Source: Gerris lacustris
Taxonomy: Eukaryota > Arthropoda > Insecta > Hemiptera > Gerridae
Assembly (NCBI GenBank): GCA_951217055.1
Contig: OX578283.1
Coordinates: forward strand, 2,480,001-2,544,000
Direction: 5' to 3'
Length of the DNA: 64,000 nt
Under the pieces are notes generated by a model. It saw only the letters and a list, made by a program, of their open reading frames with translations, had not been told where the DNA came from and did not search any database. This document shows positions 45,276 through 57,514 of the stretch, in pieces. Position numbers and translations under genes: made by a program. Position 1 is the first letter of the stretch. Every line of letters begins with the position of its first letter.

Positions 45276-45985
45276 TTTAATTAACTCTTCCCAATATTCT
45301 TTACTTAAATAGATTTAAGTTGGCAAATTATAATCTGAAGTTTGGAACCTTGAAGGGTAAGAAGAAGACTAGTACTCTTTCATGCTAGGTGACAACGTTT
45401 CGGCTAACACAAGCCATTTTCGAGCCTAAAAATAATATTTATTTATTGTAACATGACATACATAAGAATAATCATGATAGATAACATATTGGAAATAATC
45501 TAGTAATTACCTCTATCCTAAAACGTTAAAAATCTATTCTCAAGCAGAAAAAAATGGTGATAATTTGAGTTGCGTTAAGTCTCATAGGGGAACTTATCGT
45601 TCACCACGTCAATTTCCTATAATCAATAATACACAGTACTAGTAATGTGGTAGTCAGTTATGAGAAATAGACATGAAAGGTATTAAACATAAGAGATTAA
45701 TCTAAGAACAGTTAAAACAGTAGATACTTAGGCAGATTTACCATGAATGAAAACTAGTGACTAGAGTGGAATTAAAACTTCAATTACAAAATAACAAGTA
45801 TCACAACAATCCACTAACAATCTAAAGCTAAAACTAAAAAATGAATCACAGTAATGTATTCTAAAACATTAGAATACATTATCTACATTACATTTTACCA
45901 TCAACAAATTTAATTAAAATTGTATAACTTAATTAAATTAGTCATTTTATTTTGTTAAGCAAAGTTACCTTCCTATTTTAATTTT

Positions 45986-46554
45986 GCTTCCGAGCTTACC
46001 GAAGGTAACGGAAGCATTGTGTTCACTTTTGAGAACGAAAAACTTTTATGCCTCCGATTTCAAAAATTCCAAGACTGAAATCCGTTTCAGACGTCAGGGA
46101 ACATTTTTGGTCTCGTGTCTGTCTGTCTGTCTGTCGGTCTGTGTGTCCGCGAATTATGAAACGTGCGACGATAACTTGAGTAAATGTCGACCGATTTTTA
46201 TGAAATTTGGTCGACATGTTCATTTTACCAATACCCAGGACGAGTTCGTTGGACAACGTTATCCATCCAAGCGTTCACGAGCAACGCTCGCGTAAACGTG
46301 AACTTTAAATTTAAAATTAGAATTTTAGTTCGGGGAAAAAATCTAACTTCATCTATTCAATGGGATAAACATTTTTTTCAAATACAATTTTTTAGTAAAA
46401 CCAACAGCGACACCGCTACGAAGTGTTAAAGATCGCTAAAACTATTAATAGTTTTTTCAAAATAAACAATATAACAATAAACTAATATAACAATAATTGA
46501 TATAGTACATGGTAGGATGCGAGGAAGGTATGTGCCACACTAATTGGCAGTCTA
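45986..46554 (+). mobile_element. HA element nested in the Penelope-like insertion
   Basis: Starts GCTTCCGAGCTTACCGAAGG and ends GTGCCACACTAATTGGCAG-TCTA, flanked by TTTT and TTT. Same subfamily as the reference copy at 2106 (inverse orientation). Short ORFs are shared with that copy and reflect the repeat. Confidence 0.8.
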
Positions 46555-47123
46555 TTTAATTATTGTTGACATTTTAGATATCAGAATATGTGTAGTCTAG
46601 TCCTTATCATTACCAGTGATAACAGGACGTATTTCATTTATTTAGTTTTATGTATATGACACCTCACACCTAATTGTTACCAGTGAAATAGTACCTACTG
46701 TGATTCATTTTTTAGTTTTAGCTTTAGATTGTTAGTGGATTGTTGTGATACTTGTTATTTTGTAATTGAAGTTTTAATTCCACTCTAGTCACTAGTTTTC
46801 ATTCATGGTAAATCTGCCTAAGTATCTACTGTTTTAACTGTTCTTAGATTAATCTCTTATGTTTAATACCTTTCATGTCTATTTCTCATAACTGACTACC
46901 ACATTACTAGTACTGTGTATTATTGATTATAGGAAATTGACGTGGTGAACGATAAGTTCCCCTATGAGACTTAACGCAACTCAAATTATCACCATTTTTT
47001 TCTGCTTGAGAATAGATTTTTAACGTTTAGGATAGAGGTAATTACTAGATTATTTCCAATATGTTATCAATCATGATTATTCTTATGTATGTCATGTTAA
47101 AATAAATAAATATTATTTTTAGG

Positions 47124-47154
47124 CTCGAAAATGGCTTGTGTTAGCCGAAACGTT
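47124..47154 (+). ncRNA. Hammerhead-like motif in pLTR (core altered)
   Basis: CTCGAAAATGGCT, a short loop, AGCCGAAACGTTG. Stem II (GGCT/AGCC) and the GAAAC box match hammerhead ribozymes known from Penelope-like elements. The expected CUGAUGA box reads CUCGAAA, so cleavage is doubtful. Inverted copy at 45394-45424. Confidence 0.4.
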
Positions 47155-47254
47155 GCCACCTAGTATGAAAGAGTACTAGTCTTCTTCTTACCCTTCAAGG
47201 ATCCAAACTTCAGATTATAAGCATTCTACAGGGTACACCTAGCTTTTATACACA

Positions 47255-47988
47255 TTGGCAAATTATGTTCTATTATCCATCAAAATTCTATTCTTTATTT
47301 CAGGCAATTAAGTTAAATTTTATTAAATAATAATTTGTAATAATTTATGTGTATTTAATATTGTTATGACTCATGTGATTTGTCGTGTTTTTACACAAAC
47401 ACACCATTGTTAAATGAACCACATTAAAGTGAGAAAGGATTTTCACCCTTGATCTGCTGAGAGTCAAATATGAAGCCGAAAATTATCAACGTCTCTTAGA
47501 TGTTCTAATTAAATGTCTGAAGTATTTCGTGCTCGAGTCGCTTATTATGTGGTGTCGGAGAGGGGGGAACGTTGATTTTGAGGGATGCTTGTTATGTGGA
47601 TCCTCCACCCTGACTGGGATTCGAACTCTCTATCTCTACTTGTTCACAGTGCCTTTGAAGATTAAAATGTCGGGAAATTAGTTAGTGTTTAGGGTTCGTA
47701 TGAAGGCGGTTAGACTCTGCTGTACACGAACGCACGCTTGTTGAACGAGTTTTAATTAAAGCGTACGTAATACTGGAATGTTTCCCCGCATACATGCTTG
47801 TAATAATAACTCCCTTGCCTACTTCCATTATTAGTACTTCCGTAACCCTCTTTTTATACGTTCATCTAACAAAAAAATTAATAATAAACAATATTAAAAA
47901 ATACATCGATACAAAAAATAAAAATTAAAAAGGTAAAATTCCTCATTTTTTATTCCTTAATCATACCATACATAGTAGGTACACGTTG
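47255..47988. other. Region without a recognised gene
   Basis: GACTGGGATTCGAACTCTC near 47611 is a minus-strand B-box-like sequence. Nothing else supported. Confidence 0.4.
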
Positions 47989-48035
47989 AAAAATAATTCT
48001 GCACAAGACAAAAAATCTTGTGCAGAATTATTTTT
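47989..48035. repeat. Perfect 20-bp-arm hairpin
   Basis: AAAAATAATTCTGCACAAGA (47989-48008) and its exact inverse (48016-48035) are separated by CAAAAAA. Confidence 0.95.
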
Positions 48036-48219
48036 AATATTCCATTTTGTTATGGCAGAGGCAAGAGGAAAGTCTAATAAAAAATAAAGTTGCCAAGTAT
48101 GTGGTTTTAGTACCCAAGAAGGGTCCACGCAGGCAACTTTACACAACAGAGGACAAGAAATCCCAAGTTCGTTAATTACCACATATCTGCCCAGTCTTTT
48201 TAAGATTGCAGACATTTAA

Positions 48220-48382
48220 AGAACCCCATACACGGTCCAAATGTTTGCGCAAACATTTGGACCGTGTATGGGGCTGTTGGACGTTTGCGCAAACATTATG
48301 TTTGACGTGTATGGCCTAAATTTGCCCGACATCAGGTTGGCGCAAACATTTTGCGCAAAATATTTGATCTTGTATGGGGGCC
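48220..48382. mobile_element. 163-bp TTAA-flanked MITE containing a 50-bp perfect palindrome
   Basis: Bordered by TTAA (48216-48219 and 48383-48386). The ends are AACCCCATACACGGTCC and, inverted, GGCCCCCATACAAGATC. Bases 48224-48273 form a spacerless perfect palindrome (CCCCATACACGGTCCAAATG... centre TTTGCGCAAA). TTAA duplications occur in piggyBac and Kolobok families. No ORF. Confidence 0.75.
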
Positions 48383-48396
48383 TTAAAAGTTGTTTG

Positions 48397-48951
48397 ATTC
48401 CGAGCTTACGTGATCGTTCTGAAGAACAAAAATATTTCATGTCTTTGATATTAAAAAAATCCAAGACAGAAATATCCCTTTATCCAAGACAGAAAGGAAA
48501 ATTTTTGGCACCCCGTGACTGTCTGTCCCTTTTTATTTTAGCGAACCTCATCTACAAAACTGCTTGTCCGATTTTAATCAAATTTGTTTGGAAGGTCATA
48601 ATTTGCCCGCATCGTTGGTCCCATATTAGTTTCAACCTTCCACAAGGTCTTCTTTGTCTTGTGCATAAACATACCTATATTTGCACCTTTATCTTCAAAA
48701 GTACTCATAATATTATTTTTATAAAATTTTGATAGTTTGTCGAAAGTAGCCCCAGATTAATTCCAATCTTTTAAATAAATATAATTAAATTTTGCTAAAT
48801 TGATGCTTTAATTCATGTGAAAAATCAAAACAATTTTGACAAACTAAAAAAACAGGGAGAAAAATAAAATTGTCAATGATATCTAAAAGCACAAAATCAT
48901 TAATGTTTACGAAAAAGGACGTGAGAAAGTTAATGTGCCACATTAGTTAGT
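48397..48951 (+). mobile_element. HA element, diverged copy
   Basis: Begins GATTCCGAGCTTACG directly after the MITE. It contains GTCATAATTTGCCCGCATCG and GTGCCACATTAGTTAG near the end. Non-coding. Confidence 0.65.
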
Positions 48952-49073
48952 TTTTTTTGTGTTGTTTTTTTCATGATTAATTTTTACTCCAAAACAAAGA
49001 ATATTAAAGAAATTTTCATGGTAAATTTCAATTAGTTAATAATCTCAATTTAGTTAAATTCTTTGTTTTTTGG

Positions 49074-49455
49074 GTCCGTAGGCTTTTGCCAAGGACCCTT
49101 ATATTTTCTTGCGTGTGTCTGTCCGTCCATCCTCTCACGGCTACACCTTTCGTCCGATCACTTTGAAATTTGGCATGTATGTGTGTTGTACCTACCCACA
49201 TATTTTAATAATATAGCGACTTAAAAAAAATATTTTTAAAAAAAATTAGGGTAAAAAAACTTGGGGTTTAAATTTTTTTAATTTTTTTTTCGACACCGCG
49301 AGGGGCATCATATGAAAGTGTACGTCGAGCTGATTACAAAAATATATAATTCTTTGGATATAACTTTGATAGGGCGAGCGCAGGCAAGTTTGAAGTGGGT
49401 GTGAAACGTGTTTATACACTTAACAGTTAAACACTATATAGTGTGGCCGACGGAC
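49074..49455 (+). mobile_element. Hairpin-ended element HD
   Basis: Starts with a hairpin (GGGTCCGTAGG-CTTTTG-CCAAGGACCC), followed by GTCTGTCCGTCCATC and TTTGAAATTTGGCATGTATG, analogous in layout to HA. It ends near GGCCGACGGACCCTCG, where GGGTCCGT/ACGGACCC gives an inverse match to the start. Non-coding. Confidence 0.5.
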
Positions 49456-50044
49456 CCTCGCTGTGTCCTGACTAGCACACACTTGACCTGTTTATTATTA
49501 ATTCCTTGGTTGTTAGTAGAGGAATTTCTAGATTTTTCCCCTTTACCTCTTTACTTTAGTCTGCTTGAACTTTACCTGGCTTGAATTTGAAATAGTAAAT
49601 TCAAAGTCCTGAACGACCACGACGGCCTAAATTACGTCGTTAAAACACGAATCAAATAAAAGAAACAAAGTGTATAATTTGTAAATACTATTTTTGTGGA
49701 ATGTTATAATAAGAGTTAAATGGGCAAACATGAAGTATTATTAAATACAAATTTAAATTCATAACGTAGTTACAGTAAAAAAAAAATAATACATTTTGCC
49801 TTTTTTTTAAAAAAAAAGCAATAAAATATTAATAAAAGAATTCCTCTTTTCCCCTTTTTCATATAAAACCATTTTTGAATTTTCACACTAACCTATCGGT
49901 AACTTATACTTCAATTTTAAATATTTTTGAAATAATTAAACAAATCACTAAGATTAAAATTAAAGTTCCCACTTCAATTTATTTATTATTTTAATATGAA
50001 CATAGGGAGTAAAATATTTTTGCGATATATATAAATATATCATT
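49456..50044. other. AT-rich spacer, nothing recognised
   Basis: Runs of A and T, no gene. Confidence 0.4.
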
Positions 50045-50330
50045 TCAAATTTTTAAGTTTTTGGTAGTATTCATACTTCGGTAAGATTAAATTTTACTTT
50101 AAATCAAATTATAATTATCAATAACTACGAGAGACGTAAAGAGAAAAATAGACCCTCGCACCGGGACTCAAACCACGGGTCCTCCTATTAATCCGTTACA
50201 GGTGCTCTTACCAACTGAGCTATTCGGGAGAAAAAGCATTCTCCCGTATATAGCTCAGTTGGTAAGAGCACCTGTAACGGATTAATAGGAGGACCCGTGA
50301 TTCGAGTCCCGGTGCGGGGGTCTAGAGATA
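50045..50330. repeat. Fold-back element with two head-to-head tRNA-like modules
   Basis: A minus-strand tRNA-like sequence (about 50157-50229) faces a plus-strand one (about 50245-50320), separated by about 15-20 bp. Each contains an A box (TAGCTCAGTTGGTAAGAGC) and a B box (GATTCGAGTCC or GGTTTGAGTCC). The predicted anticodon loop has 9 bases and the T stem pairs poorly, so these are tRNA-derived rather than functional tRNA genes. The outer left arm matches 4118 and 52312. Pol III initiation on both strands is conceivable. Confidence 0.7.
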
Positions 50331-51381
50331 ACAACTGTTTACAATCTGCTAATCCTAATGCCTCTTTCCAAAACAACCTAATTATCGAACGTTTACTATA
50401 TACATAAACATTCAAGGTACGTTTGATAAACTAAACTAAACGAATAGTAATGTTAGGTAACAATATAGCGTGTGTGTGTTTGTGTGCAGTACTGGTTAAA
50501 TTTAGATGGGTTAAGGAAACCATGTGCAGTATGGAATAACATAAGGAAGAATATTTAGGGAAGATTTTCTTTGGGAAATTGTTCAAGTACAGGGATAGTC
50601 TTTTCATTTAGCTCAAATGAAGCGTTTTCCTGAGTTGATTAAGTTCAAAACAGGGCCAGGTATTTTGATTAGGATTCTCTCAAGAGAGGAGGGGGGGGGG
50701 GTCTCGAGGGAGATATCTGATCAAGGAGGGAAAAGTTTTCGACCAAGAGAGTAGATAGGGAGGGCTCTGTGTACTGGATTTAATAAGGTATCATTAAGGT
50801 AAGGTAGGAAAGTGGTGGGGGGTTTGAGAGGCCGATGTTTCCAGAGTTGATCCGCTAGGGTGAGCTCTAAGCGTTGTCTAATTGGAAGCAAGTCTGTTTC
50901 GGGAGGTTTTAAAGTAGGGGAATGAAATGTAAAATATTTCCTCTCGACAAGCTTAATTTCCCTTCGTCAAACTATGTTTTAATTTCTAACTCTGTGTTTA
51001 GAAGATTCATATTGATGAAGGACTTGAGGTAAACTCACTTGATTATAAACCCAACTAATTGATTTACTTAAAACTTCATGTACCTTACTCCAGCCCTCGA
51101 TATTAGTACTCAAAATAACCCGCAAAACAAGTAGCAGAGTACAAGCATTACCCAGGTTCAATTAATATCGGTTTCAGAAGCTTGTATCCAATTGTTTTAC
51201 TACAATTACGCAGTTTTAGTACAATGAGAGGGTATGTTACCGAGATGCTGCGAAATATAACTTAGATTTTTTCGGAAAGTAAATTAGTAATCTTATTACA
51301 AGTACATTGAAAATATTTCCAAAAAAAAAACTCTTCAATTGCCCGCGACAAAGAGAAACGTGTTTAAACCCTCAAATCCAG
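50331..51381. other. Region without a recognised gene
   Basis: G-rich around 50680-50860 with a run of about 11 G. No supported gene. Confidence 0.4.
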
Positions 51382-51720
51382 TTAACCCTTAAATACTAAT
51401 GGTAATTGGATGGCTGGTATTACTAAACCTTCGTCGATTTGACTAACACATGCAGAAAATACATTTTTTGGGTTGAAACTACACTTTTATAAAGAGAAAA
51501 CTATTAAGAACTAATTATTAAATCTTTTAGTGAGATATACAAACATTTTATGACAAATAGCTTAGTAGGAACATCAGAAATATCTGAAATTGAGTGAACA
51601 TTAATGCACCAGGTCCCATACCCCAGGCCAAAAGCCCTAGGCCCTTTGGTAAGTGCTCCAGGCCCTAGATTATCGGCCATTGGTCTCTCGCCCAAGACCA
51701 ATTACCCTAGGCCCATTGCC
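51382..51720 (-). repeat. Dispersed repeat R1, copy 2 (uninterrupted)
   Basis: Inverted partner of 1-696, without the 385-bp insertion. Immediately downstream CCTAGGCCCATT-type units repeat degenerately to about 51770. Confidence 0.8.
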
Positions 51721-52311
51721 CCTTACCCCTAGGCCTATTCCCCCTTACCCCAGGCCCATTTTCCCAGGTTATAGGCTCATTCGACGACCAATTAATTCCC
51801 TACGTTTATTACTAAACGTTAGTCGAATCGACGAAGTAGCTTTGACGGGAATTTGCCTGAAAACGAGTGTATGCTCAAAAGGACTACTACCGCTACACAA
51901 GCAGGTGTGTTACAAACCAGTGCAAGCACTGCAAATGGATGGGCTACCCATCACCATCGCATACGAGCGTTAAAGGTTAATGTTCAAACTGTGCTCGTCG
52001 AATCGACAACCATTAGAATTTCAGGGTTAATCAACCTATCAGTAAACTTAGACCCTATTCCCATCAATATGAAAACTAAAGTTATTAATGAAATTTACTG
52101 TTCTGATTGTAATTCGTCATAATGTCAGGCAGACTTCCCAATACATTCATAATAGAATTTATCAACATAAATATAGTCTGTAACCTAACTGTTCCAATCC
52201 CACAGCTTTATCTAACCATTACTCTAATACTCAATATAATTTTGACTTTTAAGGTTCTAAGATTTGCGCCCAAAAAACCTAACAAGTTTAACCGTAACAT
52301 CCTTGAAATGT
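51721..52311. other. Region without a recognised gene
   Basis: Overlapping short ORFs (51653-52122) have no recognised domain. The first runs through the repeat units. Confidence 0.4.
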
Positions 52312-52610
52312 ACTATATTTCAATTTTTAAGTCTTTGGTAGTTTTCATACTACGGAAAGTTAAATTTTAATTTAAATCAAATTATAATTATTATTAACTA
52401 CGGGAAACAGACAGTGAAAAATACACTCCAGCGCCGGGATTTGAACCACGGGCCTCTATATTTCCAGTATAGCGCTCTTCCATCTAAGCTACGTAGGAGA
52501 ATGATTTTTCACTACCTATATAGAGGCCCGTGGTTCAAATCCCGGCGCTGGAGTGTATTTTTCACTGTCTGTTTCCCGTAGTTAATAATAATTATAATTT
52601 GATTTGTACT
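52312..52610. repeat. Fold-back element with a full and a half tRNA-like module
   Basis: The minus strand at about 52425-52500 reads a complete tRNA-like module (GTAGCTTAGATGGAAGAGC, anticodon arm CTATA-CTGGAAA-TATAG, B box GGTTCAAATCC). The plus strand from about 52517 repeats only its 3' half. Outer arms (CACTGTCTGTTTCCCGTAGT and inverse) are nearly perfect. The anticodon loop would give GGA (Ser), but there is no long variable arm and the T stem is imperfect. Not called as a functional tRNA. Confidence 0.7.
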
Positions 52611-54213
52611 ATATTTTTAAAACTCCAAATACCATAAATTTTAAAACTGACACCAACAACCTAAGCAACAGTTATACGAATAATTAATACTTCCAAGTAC
52701 AATAGGTATGATTTTGTTGTTATTGTCATTATATTTTTGTTTCCATGTTATTCATATACCTAAGTAAAATCCTGGAATTAAAATGGACTCACAAATGAAG
52801 TTAACTTCTCTTGTATACAACTAATACAAATTTGAAAGGTTGATTAAAGTTTATGAAATTCTTTTTTCGTTTGTTTTGTCATTTAGGATTTTTTTTTTTT
52901 TTTTTTTTTTTTAATATCTTCTAACTTATTTTCTGGGACGAATCTTATTTTTCTGTATAGATTTAGAACTCTAAATTACCTAACACTGGAAGATACAATA
53001 CTGATGAAATTGTTCCATTCCATTTGGTATTTTCAATGTAACATTATATTTCGTATATTACCATTGTAGATTGATCATATTGTACCGAAATATTAATTTA
53101 TGGAAAATTCATAGAATTTTCATAGTATTTAAAAAATAAAATATAATACAAATGGTATTTTGAATGCAGTTAGATCCGGTTGAGATTTTAGCAACCGTTC
53201 AAAATTTAAATCGGATTCATCCGAAAACACGAATTATTAAGCAATGCACGTTATGCACGTTATGGTTGTGTAGTTCTGTTGCAAAACTGGTATGGGGGGG
53301 GGGGGATGTTAAAGTTATGGGTTATCACCGAGCTACGCCTAATCTCTAAATGCTTTATAATTTGGTAGCGGGGGAAATTCAAAAGTCAGCGTTTTCCTAG
53401 TTGAGTAATCACGCCCCCGCTGCATCCCTATGAACTTGTTAATAATATGGAAGATAATGACCAGTGGGCAAGAGAGAGGGGTTATGTACCGGTCAAGTTA
53501 TGACCGCGGTCCAGTATCAAGGGATGATATGGTAGCTGATAGCAATTTCACACCTAAATAGTCGCGTAACCCTCCCCTTTTGAACTGCCTGACTTGGGTA
53601 ACACCCCTAGGGGATTGTGAAGCCCTCCCTACCAGCACATTTCATTTCAACAAGAAGCTAAAGTGAACTCTATTGCTCAAAACGTGAACTCATTCTCTCC
53701 CACGACTTCTTAACCACCTCACTCCTTCTCAATCACCCCCAACTGATTTATATTCAGTGAATGAGATGCCAATTCCTCCCTCCCTTCTCTTGATTATTAC
53801 CTCACCCTTACTAACACACACATGAACATACATTTCATGAATTATCCTCCCCCCCTACCCCTCATTCCTCTACCAATACCTGAATTAAACCTGATACAAT
53901 ATTCTGGGAATTACACTCTCGATGTAGTTGACTGTCATACTTCTGAATATCCAATCAGAATTTTGTGTCGATTTCACTCGACTTTGTTCCTTGTCAATCA
54001 TCGAGTCTAATTATAAATATTTTTACATCTAATCAAGTAAAAGTCAATCATATTAATTTAAACTTTTTCAGAAAATCTGATTCAACACTGAAAATTTTAT
54101 TTCTTTTCATTCACCACCCCATGATGGTGCCCCTAACAGTGGCGTAAGTCCTTTCTCAAAATTCTTCAAGGATTGTCCGTCTCGTGGATTATTTGTATGC
54201 GATATTTATTCAT
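52611..54213. other. Region without a recognised gene
   Basis: Contains poly(T) at about 52889-52911 and poly(G) at about 53295-53306. Small ORFs at 53164-54147 show no domains. Confidence 0.4.
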
Positions 54214-55030
54214 TACTACGTTTCTATTAGCTAGCTTTCTTGTTTGTTTGTTTTTTTGATTGTCCGGTACAAATCTGGCAATCGATTTCTAATTAACTTC
54301 CCGAATAGCTAGACATTTGAAACTTTTAGCATTGCTCAGGACACGATGACAATGCATTATTTTAATACTTTTAGCCATCTTTCAGCAGAACTTAATTGGG
54401 TTTCAGCAAATTTTGCTGTATGGAAAGTTATTTTATTTGCTTTACCATGTCCCATATTTACGCAATATTCATTTTGACGGGTTTCAAATTAGGGATTTTT
54501 ATAGAGATAAACATTGAATGACAGCAAAACAGGAAATATATCGATTATATTATTTCAAATATATCGATGGCACGGATTAGATTTGGTGTTGGGGAGATCC
54601 GTTGTACAAAGATTTGTCCTTTTATAGATTTAAGATCAGCTCTCTAGATGGTTGTCATTTATGTGAAGTAAATAAATTCGGAACTATTTATTTATTTATT
54701 TTTTTTTCACTAACAGTATAATATATTTTATAACAATAACAATTGTATTATCAACATTACATACGATTCTACAGAAAATTTAAAAACATAGTATTTAAAA
54801 AGTTCTTTTTACTGGTCTTATATTACTTTGCTTTGTAAGTTTCATCGCACATTTCCGTTTCCCCAATTTTGAACCACTTCCTGTGACTCAATCTTCCCCA
54901 AATTTTGCAAATAGATACAAATAAGGTGAAGAATACAGAAACCAAAAAAAAAATAAGAAAATAAAGAAAAAAAATGGTCAAAATAAGACCAGTTTTGAAA
55001 AATTGCATTTTTATATTAATTATTATCTTG
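54214..55030 (+). mobile_element. ACT-family element, copy F, tail split by ~210 bp
   Basis: Starts TACTACGTTTCTATTAGC and reaches AAAAGTTCTTTTTAC at 54811. The usual ATCTTGAAAT end appears only at about 55023 after a 210-bp insert of unknown origin. The Penelope-like insertion begins 12 bp further on. Confidence 0.65.
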
Positions 55031-55638
55031 AAATTATTTTACTCCTAAATAGTGTAGAAGGATCCTTAGAGGGTAAGAGTAAAAATATTACTAAAACTTC
55101 TTCTTCATAAGTGGCAACGTTTCGGCTTCTCGAGCCATTTTCGAGCCTAAAACAAATTGTTTATTGTAAGAGTAACAAAAATCACTAACTTCAAAAATAG
55201 TAAAACCTTACAAAATTCCTCGGGTAATTACCTCTACGTAAGATTATTTAAAAGAGCTGACGAGTTGTAAGTTAAAAAGGTAGTCATACAATAAGGCGAA
55301 CTGGAAGTTCACCACGTCAATTTCCTATAAAACAATGATATAGCGTAATCGTAAAAGTAATGAAATTAAAAACAACTCAGCAAGGTAAAAATAATGAGAA
55401 AGGTTTAGACTAAGTGACGTCTCAAAAACGGTAATAATAAAACATAATGAAAGTCAGTTTACCATGAGTAACATAGGTGACCTAAGTGGAACTGATAAAC
55501 GTATCTTTACAATTTAAAAAATGGGCGGACATCAAGCACACTAACTCTAACAACATTAATAACAATAAACTAAAAAAAGTATCACAGCAAGTAATAAACA
55601 ATAGGTAACAATTATAAAAAAGTAATGATATCACAACT

Positions 55639-57514
55639 AAACCTCAACACCTCAGATAACCATGTGTGTGCATTGAGGAGCCACATTATCAATAAGATTA
55701 TAGTATTCCAAAACAGACATAACTCACAATTTCCTAACGGCAGTTTAGAAAAACAAATCCTTACTGATATCTCCCTTACCAAACGATTCCTCCTCAAAAA
55801 CCCCCAAATTATTGTCACCAAATCTGATAAAGCCAATACTACTGTTATTTTGGAAAAAGACCTGTATCAATCTAAAATGGAAGAGCTCCTCAACGATAAA
55901 CTGACTTATAGACGTCTTAGATCAGACCCCACTGACAATATCAAAAAACAATATAAAGCTTTGTTAAACAAACTTTCTGAAAAGAACTATATCAGTAAAC
56001 AGAAAAAAACATTTTTGAATGCCAATAATACTTACTGTCCTAGAATTTATGGCCTTATTAAAACCCATAAGCCTAATCTTCCTTTGAGACCTATCATTAG
56101 TCAAATAAACTCCCCCTTAGAAAAGCTGGCCAAATTCTGTAATCCTCACCTCAACCCCCTGAATAACAACAACCCATACGATATTTCTAACGCCCAACAA
56201 CTCAAAAGCAAATTATCCGATATACGCATCCATCCCGATGAAATTATGATTTCAATTGATGTGATTTCATTGTTCACTAATGTACCATTAGAGTTGTTTT
56301 ACAAAATAGTCAGATCAGAATGGGAACATATTCTACCTCACACACCCATTAAAGACTTAAACTTATACATTGAATGCCTCAAACTTATATTGAACAATGG
56401 TACCTTCCAATTTAATTCACAATACTATGCCCAAAAACATGGGATACCCATGGGAGGGGCCATGTCCGTGAATGTCAGTGGTTTAGTCTTAAACCACATC
56501 CTTAAGAATATTTTAAATGACTTCAATCCAACTATTATCACCAAGTATATTGATGACCTGTTTTTGATAGTTAAGAAAAGCGAAGTAGACGTCATACTTA
56601 ATAAATTAAACAACTTCCATCACCGGCTACAATTCACAGTTGAAACCGAAAATAATAATATGATTAATTATTTGGACTTAACCATCTTCAGAGGCAAAGG
56701 AGGTAACATCACTACTGCTTGGTATGAGAAGGATATCAAAAGCAATAGATTCATTAATTATAGATCTTGTCACCCTACCCACCAAATTTTGAACAGTGCT
56801 AATAACCTAATTACTAGAGCCATCTCCCTTACCGACAAATGTCATATGAATAACACCCGTGCCAAGATTTTCTCCAAATTGAATGAGAATTTTTTCCCTA
56901 GTCATATTATTAAAAAGCTGTGGTACAAAAACTTGAACCCCATCATTAATCCAAAACCCGATAACCCAGAGACTACTAATATTAATAAGAAATTCATTGG
57001 TTTAACTTATATTAGAGGCTTATCAGAAACTACGCAGAAACTGCTGCATAAATTTGATTGCGATAATATTATAGTTGGACATAAACCCAACAATAAGACT
57101 GATAAACTGTTCCATAATCTTAAGGATAAGATTCCTTTTGACAACACAATTGGCACGATTTATCAGATTCCGTGTGGACAGTGTCCCAAAAGCTACATAG
57201 GTGAAAGCAGCCAACTCCTCAAACACAGATTGGAGCAACATCGCTACGACCAACTTAAAGGCAACTCAAATACAGCCCTTTCTAGCCACACTCTTGCCAC
57301 ACACCATACTTTCAGGTTCGAAGACACCAAAATAATAGGCACAGAGAACAGAACCAACAGGAGGAAAATGCTTGAAGCACTCAATATTGCCATCAATTCA
57401 GAGACAACAGTCAACCTTAAAACAGATTCGAGATCTTTAAATAAATTTTACTGCGGAGTTTACCATCTCAATTCAAAACTCCCGCCACTTAATTCACCGC
57501 CTCAGATTATTTAG
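55639..57514 (+). pseudogene. 5'-truncated Penelope-like RT/GIY-YIG ORF
   Basis: The frame joins the second copy's ORF at about its residue 234 (LNTSDNHVCALRS) directly after the inverted pLTR. A few upstream codons from an ATG at 55625 derive from the pLTR. The reverse transcriptase core and the C-terminal GIY-YIG domain are complete. Only the N-terminal region is missing. It could be translated, but lacks the normal 5' end. Confidence 0.85.

Larger units (their letters stand above)
45332..47254. mobile_element. ORF-less Penelope-like insertion with opposed pseudo-LTRs
   Basis: Flanked by the 12-bp direct repeat TTGGCAAATTAT (45320-45331 and 47255-47266). The left part (45332 to about 45860) is an inverted copy of the right part (about 46590-47254). 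This is the same leading inverted pLTR arrangement as in the intact Penelope-like element at 55.04 kb. The pLTRs share AGGCTCGAAAATGGC and GCCGAAACGTTGCCAC with that element, but the rest has diverged, so it is a second family. Between the arms are about 125 bp and a nested HA element. Confidence 0.75.

Noticed and set aside
45984..46295. 103-codon ORF, also seen at 2381-2707
   Set aside because: Repeat-borne in HA, includes the (CTGT)n tract, no conserved domain.
47961..48215. 84-codon minus-strand ORF as an exon
   Set aside because: Composition is protein-like, but it includes the 20-bp hairpin at 47989 and has no recognisable homology or splice context.
50157..50320. Functional tRNA genes
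   Set aside because: Nine-base anticodon loop and mispaired T stem; palindromic repeat context indicates tRNA-derived sequence.
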